Positions 1 through 4,479 of a stretch of 5,635 bases of DNA are shown here, piece after piece. A program made the position numbers and the translations under genes. The stretch spans positions 1 through 5,635 of the forward strand of contig CAMLQS010000335.1 in assembly GCA_946482165.1 (NCBI GenBank), given 5' to 3'. The notes under the pieces are model-generated. The model did not search any database and had not been told where the DNA came from. It saw only the letters and a program-made list of their open reading frames with translations. The stretch comes from an uncultured Verrucomicrobiota bacterium (GTDB lineage: Bacteria > Verrucomicrobiota > Verrucomicrobiae > Opitutales > Opitutaceae). Position 1 is the first letter of the stretch, and each line of letters begins with the position of its first letter.

Positions 1-840
1 GGCGACGAGGTCATCATCCCCGCGCCCTATTGGGTCAGCTACCCGGAGATGGTGAAGCTCGCCGGCGCCAAGCCCGTGTTCGTGCTCGCCGACGACACGA
101 CCGGCTTCCGCCTCACGCCCGCCCAGCTCGAGGCCGCGATCACGCCGCGCACCCGCCTGCTCGTGCTCAACTCGCCCTCGAACCCGACCGGCGCCGTCTA
201 CAGCCGCGCCGAGATGGAGGCCATCGTCGCCGTGGCGATGAAGCACAACCTCTACATCCTCTCCGACGAGATTTACGAACATCTCACTTACGACGGCGCG
301 AAACACGTCGCGCCCGCCACCTTCTCGAAGGACGTCGAGGCCCGCACGATCATCGTCTCCGGTTTTGCCAAGACCTACGCCATGACCGGCTGGCGCCTCG
401 GCACGACGGTCGCCCCCGCGCCCATCGCCAAGGCCATCGCCGAGCTGCAAAGCCAGATGACGAGCAACGCGACCACCTTCGCGCAATACGGCGCGCTCGC
501 CGCCCTGAAGGAGCGCGAAAAGACCCAGGCCGCGCTCGCGCAGATGCTCGTGGCCTTCGACCGCCGCCGGAAGTTCCTGCACGCCGAACTGAACAAGATC
601 CCCGGCATCAAGTGCCTCCTCGCCGAGGGCGCGTTTTATCTCTTCCCCAATATCTCGAGTTTCGGCCTGACGTCCGAGGCCTTCTGCACGCAGCTCCTCG
701 ACCAGAAGAAGGTCGCCGCGGTGCATGGCTCGGCCTTCGGCGCCGAGGGCTATCTGCGCCTCAGCTACGCGACGAGCGACGAGATCATCCAGAAGGGCGT
801 GACCCGCCTCGCGGAGTTCTGCGCCGCGCTGAAGAAATAA
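1..840 (+). CDS. Aspartate-type aminotransferase (class I PLP-dependent), 5'-truncated
   Basis: This is the C-terminal 279 residues of a fold-type I aminotransferase, read in frame from the window edge to a TAA stop. The family is about 400 residues long, so roughly 120 N-terminal residues lie outside. Visible residues follow the aspartate aminotransferase pattern in order: APYWVSYPE with the PLP-stacking aromatic region (W11), NSPSNPTG with the cofactor-contacting Asn (N61), SDEIY with Asp and Tyr (D89, Y92), SGFAKTYAMTGWRLG with the Schiff-base lysine (K124), and LRLSYATS with the substrate carboxylate-binding Arg (R253). The spacing and motifs look like the 1-beta subgroup, which holds Thermus-type aspartate aminotransferases and bifunctional aspartate/prephenate enzymes. 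The N-terminal residues that help separate these are not visible, so the exact substrate is open. The expected reaction is aspartate plus 2-oxoglutarate to oxaloacetate plus glutamate, in the cytoplasm. It is followed at once by a strong terminator, so it is the last gene of its transcript. Leucine codons are mainly CTC. Confidence 0.93.
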   Translation, partial: GDEVIIPAPYWVSYPEMVKLAGAKPVFVLADDTTGFRLTPAQLEAAITPRTRLLVLNSPSNPTGAVYSRAEMEAIVAVAMKHNLYILSDEIYEHLTYDGAKHVAPATFSKDVEARTIIVSGFAKTYAMTGWRLGTTVAPAPIAKAIAELQSQMTSNATTFAQYGALAALKEREKTQAALAQMLVAFDRRRKFLHAELNKIPGIKCLLAEGAFYLFPNISSFGLTSEAFCTQLLDQKKVAAVHGSAFGAEGYLRLSYATSDEIIQKGVTRLAEFCAALKK

Positions 841-851
841 CCATCGGCGGA

Positions 852-872
852 GAACGGGATCGACGCCCGTTC
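852..872 (+). other. Small hairpin in the 3' UTR of the aminotransferase gene
   Basis: GAACGGG (852-858) and CCCGTTC (866-872) form a perfect 7-bp stem around a 7-nt loop, beginning 12 nt after the aminotransferase stop codon. It lies just upstream of the main terminator. It may stabilise the transcript end or may simply be chance in G+C-rich DNA. No T-run follows it, so it is not itself a classic terminator. Confidence 0.4.
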
Positions 873-880
873 CGGAAAGG

Positions 881-911
881 AAAAGGCCCGGCGTATCCGC
901 CGGGCCTTTTT
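881..911. terminator. Bidirectional rho-independent terminator between convergent genes
   Basis: A perfect 13-bp inverted repeat runs from 881-893 (AAAAGGCCCGGCG) to 898-910 (CGCCGGGCCTTTT), with a TATC loop. The nine G+C pairs are followed by five T residues on the plus strand. On the minus strand the A-tract at 881-884 gives a T-tract after the same stem. It sits 41 nt after the aminotransferase stop and 6 nt after the symporter stop, read on the minus strand. It is therefore placed to end transcription from both sides. Confidence 0.93.
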
Positions 912-916
912 GTTGA

Positions 917-2452
917 TCAGAGCGAGAAGACCGCCCGGCCGAGCGTCCACATGAGGAGCGGCAGCAGGATCGCGAAGAGCAGGTCCACCCAGATGCCGGC
1001 GCGCAGCATGCGCGGCAGCGTCACGAGCCCGGAGCCGTAGGCGATGGCGTTGGGCGGCGTGCCCACGGGCAGCGCGAAGTCCGCGCTGGCCGCGAGCGCA
1101 ACCGGCACGCAGAGCAGCAAGGCGGGCTGGCCCACGCCGACCGCCAGCGCCCCGACCACGGGGAGAAACGCCGTCGCCGTCGCGGTGTTGCTCGTGAGCG
1201 CGGTGGCGAGGATCATCACCGCGGTGACGAGAAACACGATGGCCAACGGCGGCCAGCCGGAGAGTCCGCCGAGCGCGTGGGCGAGCGCGGCGACGAGGCC
1301 GGTTTTCTCCATCGCTCCGGCGAGGCTGAGGCCGCCGCCGAAGAGGATGAGGACGTCCCAAGGCATCTTTTTGAGGCAGCTCGCGTCCAGCACGAAGACC
1401 CCGCGGCCGCGTCCCGAGGGCACGAGAAAAAGCAGCAGCGCGGAGCCCATCGCGATGACCTCGTCGGTGACGAGCGCGCCGAGGGGCCAGGCCTGGCCGG
1501 CGACCTTGGGCGCCTCGGCCTTCCAGAGCTCGCGCGAGATCCAGAGCGCGATGGCGAGAGCGAAGGCCCCGGCCACGGCCCATTCGGGCGGGCTCATCCG
1601 CCCGAGCTTGGCGCGTTCCTCGGAGAGCCGTTCGCGAATGCCCGGGATCTCCTCGCGCCCCACGCGAAAGCTGACGCGGGTGAGGATGAGGTGGACGAGC
1701 GGAATGGAAACGAGGACGAGCGGCACGCCGAGCAGCATCCATTGGCCGAAGCCGATCTCCACGCCATGGGTTTTGGCGACGTAAGCCTTCAGGATGGCGT
1801 TGGGCGGCGTGCCGATGAGCGTGCCCATGCCGCCGATGTTGGCGCCGTAGGCGATGGCGAGAACGAGCGCCGAGCCGAGTGCGGCGGCGCCGGCGCGGCC
1901 CTGCGGGGAGGCCAGAAGGAGCCCGTGCACGCTCACCCCGATGGGGAGGAGCATCATCGCCGTGGCGGAGTTGCTCGTCCACATGCTGATGAAGGCTCCG
2001 GCGCAGAGAAAGCCCAGGATGAGCGAGCGGGGGCGCGTGCCTATCGATGCGATGATGGCGAGCGCGATGCGGCGGTGCAGGGCCCAGCGCTCCATGGCCA
2101 AGGCGAGCATGAAGCCGCCCATGAAGAGATAAATGACCGGGTCCGCGTAGGGCGCGGCGGCCTGCTTGATCGGCGAGATGCCGAGCAGCGGCAGGAGAAC
2201 GAGCGGAAGAAGCGCAGTCGCGGGAATCGGCAGCCCTTCGGAGATCCAGAGAAGCCCCATGAGGAGGGCGAGCAAGGCGACGCGGGTCGCTTCGAGGCTG
2301 AGTTGTCCGAGCGCGGGGCAGAGCCAGAGCGCGGGCAAAAGAAGCGCGGCGAGCGCGAGCCCGATGCGTTGCCGCCAGCCAAACTCCTCCTCATCGGCGC
2401 CCGGGGAGGGGGCGGGAGACGGCGTGACGGAAAGCGACGGAGGGGGAGCCAT
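917..2452 (-). CDS. DASS/SLC13-family sodium:anion (probable dicarboxylate) symporter
   Basis: The 511-residue protein is an inner-membrane secondary transporter of the divalent anion:Na+ symporter family (SLC13, VcINDY type). After a Pro-rich, acidic N-terminus (residues 1-28), hydrophobic segments fill most of the chain, with a charged stretch at about 260-290 between the two structural repeats. The two re-entrant-hairpin signatures are visible: SNSATAMMLLP (160-170) and SNTATATAFLP (421-431). Each is followed by a GTPPNAI motif (214-220 and 464-470), which shows the inverted two-repeat architecture directly. FGGG at 371-374 also fits the family, and the length is normal (450-550). In known members these motifs bind Na+ and a carboxylate or sulfate. 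The first motif reads SNS instead of the usual SNT. The likely substrate is succinate, malate, fumarate, citrate or sulfate; sequence alone does not decide. The ATG start has no clear Shine-Dalgarno sequence. It is transcribed away from a spacer containing a palindrome and converges on the aminotransferase gene. An alternative label is an ArsB/NhaD-like permease of the same superfamily, but the paired SN(S/T) and GTPPN motifs favour DASS. Confidence 0.92.
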   Translation of the reverse strand: MAPPPSLSVTPSPAPSPGADEEEFGWRQRIGLALAALLLPALWLCPALGQLSLEATRVALLALLMGLLWISEGLPIPATALLPLVLLPLLGISPIKQAAAPYADPVIYLFMGGFMLALAMERWALHRRIALAIIASIGTRPRSLILGFLCAGAFISMWTSNSATAMMLLPIGVSVHGLLLASPQGRAGAAALGSALVLAIAYGANIGGMGTLIGTPPNAILKAYVAKTHGVEIGFGQWMLLGVPLVLVSIPLVHLILTRVSFRVGREEIPGIRERLSEERAKLGRMSPPEWAVAGAFALAIALWISRELWKAEAPKVAGQAWPLGALVTDEVIAMGSALLLFLVPSGRGRGVFVLDASCLKKMPWDVLILFGGGLSLAGAMEKTGLVAALAHALGGLSGWPPLAIVFLVTAVMILATALTSNTATATAFLPVVGALAVGVGQPALLLCVPVALAASADFALPVGTPPNAIAYGSGLVTLPRMLRAGIWVDLLFAILLPLLMWTLGRAVFSL

Positions 2453-2467
2453 GCGATGCCGGTGGCC

Positions 2468-2479
2468 GGAGCATGCTCC
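2468..2479. promoter_or_regulatory. 12-bp perfect palindrome upstream of the symporter gene
   Basis: GGAGCATGCTCC is a perfect 12-bp palindrome ending 15 nt before the symporter start codon. It could be an operator or an mRNA-leader hairpin, but with no spacer it would form a poor RNA hairpin. No convincing -35/-10 pair could be picked around it. The regulatory role is an inference from position and symmetry only. Confidence 0.3.
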
Positions 2480-2538
2480 CGATCTTCCGACCGGGCAAGA
2501 CTTTCGCCGCAGACGGTGGCGCTGGTCGGTTGCAAGGA

Positions 2539-2586
2539 TGTAGGCCCACCGCTGGTCGGGCGGCCAGATCGGCGATCCGGCCTACA
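2539..2586. repeat. REP-like palindromic element (48 bp) between two minus-strand genes
   Basis: The element begins with TGTAGGCC (2539-2546) and ends with its exact reverse complement GGCCTACA (2579-2586). Inside, CGCTGGTC (2550-2557) can pair with GATCGGCG (2567-2574) if two G-U pairs are allowed, leaving a 9-nt loop and a small internal loop. The size, the extragenic position 20 nt beyond the hydrolase stop and the GCCTAC-type end resemble repetitive extragenic palindromes. REP elements in enterobacteria share a similar end, but I see only one copy here, so repetitiveness is not shown. It may instead act as a 3' stabilising hairpin or weak terminator for the hydrolase gene. There is no T-run. 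Confidence 0.5.
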
Positions 2587-2606
2587 AGCGGGCAGCCAGG
2601 CGAGTG

Positions 2607-3287
2607 TCAGAGAACGAGCGAGTCGCCCGAACGCAGCGCCTGGACGCGGTGGCCGCGTTTGCCCGCGGCTTCCGCGAAGGCGTCGGGGTCCTGCGCGATG
2701 GGCGGCCAGGTGTTGTAGTGCATGGGAACGGCGAGACGGGGTTTGAGAAGATCGAGCGCGTCGATCGCGTCCTCGGGTCCCATGGTGAAGTTGTCGCCGA
2801 TGGGGAGCAGGGCGGCGTCGAGGCCGCCTTTGGCGATGAGCTGCATGTCGAGAAAGAGCGCGGTGTCGCCGGCGTGATAGAGGCGTTTGCCGTCCGCCTC
2901 GAGGAGGAGGCCGCAGGGCACGCCCATGTAGATCGGGTTGAGCCCCGCGTTGAGCGAGGAGGTGTGGTGGGCGATGGTCAGTTTGACCCGGCCGAAGGGG
3001 AATTTGTGCGCGCCGCCGGGGTTCATGCCGTGGGCTTTGGCGCCCTTCGCCGCGTAGTATTCGGCGATCTCGTAGTTGGCGACGATGGTGGCGTCGTTGG
3101 CCTTGGCGATGTCGAGGGCGTCGCCGGTATGGTCCTCGTGGCCGTGCGAGATCAGGATGTAATCGCACTTCACGTCGGCCGCGAGGATCTTGGCCTGGGA
3201 GTTGCCCGTCAGAAAGGGATCAATGACCAGGCGGGCGCCGCCGGTTTCAACGAGAAAGCAGGAATGGCCGTGGTAGGTTATTTTCAT
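2607..3287 (-). CDS. UPF0173-family metal-dependent hydrolase (metallo-beta-lactamase fold)
   Basis: The 226-residue protein matches the UPF0173/YtkL-like group of metallo-beta-lactamase-fold hydrolases, relatives of UlaG lactonase. Seen in order: the N-terminal strand MKITYHGHSCFLVE with H7, the VIDPFLTGN segment (21-29), the metal-binding HGHEDH motif (48-53), HH at 107-108, HAGDT with the bridging Asp (D141), LPIGDNFTMGPEDA (161-174), and a late His in PMHYNT (H190). These should hold two divalent metals, probably Zn or Mn. The cytoplasmic substrate is unknown for the family. The frame stays open upstream to an ATG at 3416, but those 43 extra residues are Arg/Pro-rich and unlike the family, which begins MKIT/MKL. 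The start at 3287 gives the typical length, although no Shine-Dalgarno sequence precedes it. It lies upstream of the symporter on the same strand, 154 bp apart, and is divergent from menC. Codon use resembles the symporter and aminotransferase (C-ending). Confidence 0.92.
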   Translation of the reverse strand: MKITYHGHSCFLVETGGARLVIDPFLTGNSQAKILAADVKCDYILISHGHEDHTGDALDIAKANDATIVANYEIAEYYAAKGAKAHGMNPGGAHKFPFGRVKLTIAHHTSSLNAGLNPIYMGVPCGLLLEADGKRLYHAGDTALFLDMQLIAKGGLDAALLPIGDNFTMGPEDAIDALDLLKPRLAVPMHYNTWPPIAQDPDAFAEAAGKRGHRVQALRSGDSLVL

Positions 3288-3306
3288 CGGGATAGGGGCT
3301 CGCGCA

Positions 3307-3320
3307 ACGGTGGACACCGT
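3307..3320. promoter_or_regulatory. 14-nt palindrome in the divergent intergenic region (possible operator)
   Basis: ACGGTG and CACCGT flank a 2-nt centre (GA), 19 nt from the hydrolase start and 94 nt from the menC start. The 127-bp gap (3288-3414) should hold the promoters of both divergent genes. A weak hairpin, GCCGG (3361-3365) with CCGGC (3372-3376), and a TTGACG resembling a -35 box (3379-3384) also lie here, but no good -10 box is spaced correctly. Regulatory function is inferred only from symmetry and place. Confidence 0.3.
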
Positions 3321-3414
3321 CGGGCGCCTGTAAACCGGTGAGCGCGTTTTTCGCACGGTCGCCGGGCTGCGCCGGCGGTTGACGGTTCGCGGGCGCGCAG
3401 GCTCCTTGGCTGCC

Positions 3415-4479
3415 ATGTGGAAGCTCCAGCATCGCGCGTATCGACTGCCGTTTCGTCAAACGGTGCGGACCGCGCACGGACCTTGGGCCGAGCGCGAAGG
3501 TTTGCTGATCCGTGCCGAGCGAGAGAGCGAAGGGCGTGTGGTGAAGGCGTGGGGGGAGGCGGCCCCGATACATTGGTTCGGCACGGAGACGATTGCCGAG
3601 GCGGCGGCCGCGCTGGCCGGGCTGGAGGGCAGGGCGGAAGATTTGCCGGACGCGCTTGCCCGCGTCCCTGCTAATTGCGCAAGCGTGCGGGCCGGCTTGG
3701 CGGCGGCGCTGGGAGCGGCGGGCGGGGAGCAAGGGGCGGGGAGCCAAGCCGGAGCGGAGGCGGTTAAATTTTTGCCGGTGGCGGGCCTTCTGCCGGCCGG
3801 GCGCGCGGCGCTGGAGGCGGTGGAGCCGCGCCTCGAATTGGGATTTCGAGTATTCAAGTGGAAGGTGGGTGTGCTGCCGGCCCCGGACGAATGGGCGATT
3901 CTCGACGACCTGCTTGGCCGCCTGCCCGGTGGAGCGCGCCTGCGGCTGGACGCGAACGGCGGGTGGGATCGTCGCACGGCCGAGCGTTGGTTGGAGCGGG
4001 CGGCGGAGCGGCCGGTCGAATACATCGAGCAGCCGATATCTCCGGAGGCGCGCGGGGCGGAGGACCTCTTGCACGGCCTGGCGGCGGATTATCCGGTGAA
4101 GATCGCCTTGGACGAGTCGGTGAATTCGACTCGCGACGTGGAGCGCTGGCTGGCGGCGGATTGGCGCGGCGTTTGGGTGCTCAAGCCCGCCCTGTTGGGC
4201 GAACCGGAGCCTGTGTTGGCGCGGCTGGCGAAGGCCGGGGCGGACGTGGTCTTCGGCTCCGCGCTGGAGACGGCGGTGGGGGCGGGGGCCGCGTTGAGGC
4301 TGGCCTTCGCTTGGGCGGAGTCGCGTGGCGGTGATCCGGCGATGCGGCGCGCGCTGGGTTTCGGCGTGTGGCCCCTGTTTCAGGAGACGCGGGCGGACGC
4401 GCCGCTTTCCGGAGCCTTCGTCCGGCGCGAGGACATGGAGCGCATCAACGCGGAGGCCTTATGGAACGCGCTGAGCTGA
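3415..4479 (+). CDS. menC: o-Succinylbenzoate synthase (MenC, enolase superfamily)
   Basis: The 354-residue protein is a muconate-lactonizing-type enolase-superfamily member assigned as o-succinylbenzoate synthase. It dehydrates SHCHC to o-succinylbenzoate in classical menaquinone synthesis, in the cytoplasm. The N-terminal capping domain (about 1-95) contains RTAHGPWAEREGLL and GEAAPIHWFGTET, typical of MenC. The barrel holds KWK (K148, K150; K150 expected to be the catalytic lysine of the KxK motif), metal ligands in RLDANGGW (D179), EYIEQP (E205) and ALDES (D233), and the second catalytic lysine in VLKPALLG (K257). All five key positions are present. A Gly/Ala/Gln-rich stretch (about 101-117) joins the two domains and covers a short DNA repeat. 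I chose the ATG at 3415. A TTG at 3379 would add 12 residues but gives an unlikely N-terminus. No Shine-Dalgarno sequence is evident. The immediate overlap with menE supports the MenC assignment over dipeptide epimerase or N-acylamino acid racemase. Leucine codons are mainly CTG and TTG, unlike the first three genes. Confidence 0.95.
   Translation: MWKLQHRAYRLPFRQTVRTAHGPWAEREGLLIRAERESEGRVVKAWGEAAPIHWFGTETIAEAAAALAGLEGRAEDLPDALARVPANCASVRAGLAAALGAAGGEQGAGSQAGAEAVKFLPVAGLLPAGRAALEAVEPRLELGFRVFKWKVGVLPAPDEWAILDDLLGRLPGGARLRLDANGGWDRRTAERWLERAAERPVEYIEQPISPEARGAEDLLHGLAADYPVKIALDESVNSTRDVERWLAADWRGVWVLKPALLGEPEPVLARLAKAGADVVFGSALETAVGAGAALRLAFAWAESRGGDPAMRRALGFGVWPLFQETRADAPLSGAFVRREDMERINAEALWNALS
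4452..4456 (+). promoter_or_regulatory. Shine-Dalgarno sequence for menE inside menC
   Basis: GGAGG lies within the last codons of menC, with a 4-nt spacer before the menE ATG at 4461. It is the only convincing Shine-Dalgarno sequence seen ahead of any gene here. It supports both the chosen menE start and translational coupling to menC. The spacer is shorter than the usual 5-9 nt. Confidence 0.65.

Noticed and set aside
30..1040. Plus-strand frame of 336 codons over the aminotransferase and past its terminator
   Set aside because: It is Arg/His/Pro-rich and lies in a different frame from the motif-complete aminotransferase. It crosses the terminator into antisense of the symporter.
765..1982. 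Minus-strand frame of 405 codons across the terminator and within the symporter
   Set aside because: It is Arg/Ala-rich without motifs and runs through a strong terminator. It is a shadow of the symporter frame.
1277..2746. Long plus-strand frame (489 codons) opposite the symporter gene
   Set aside because: The translation is low-complexity, rich in Arg, Gly, Glu and Ala, with no domain. It is an open frame caused by high G+C opposite a real gene with clear SNS/SNT and GTPPN motifs.
2041..3168. Minus-strand frame of 375 codons spanning the symporter and hydrolase
   Set aside because: It is an Arg/Pro-rich shadow frame covering two genes that are well supported in another frame.
3361..3384. 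Hairpin GCCGG/CCGGC and TTGACG taken as a menC promoter
   Set aside because: No acceptable -10 box lies 16-18 nt downstream of TTGACG, and a 5-bp G+C stem is expected by chance here, so I did not annotate a promoter.
3379..3414. TTG start 12 codons upstream for menC
   Set aside because: The extra residues (MTVRGRAGSLAA) are not typical of MenC, and the ATG at 3415 begins directly at the conserved first strand.
3288..3416. N-terminal extension of the UPF0173 hydrolase to the ATG at 3416
   Set aside because: The 43 added residues are Arg/Pro-rich with no family match, and they would overlap the menC start. The family begins at MKIT, which matches the ATG at 3287 and the normal length.
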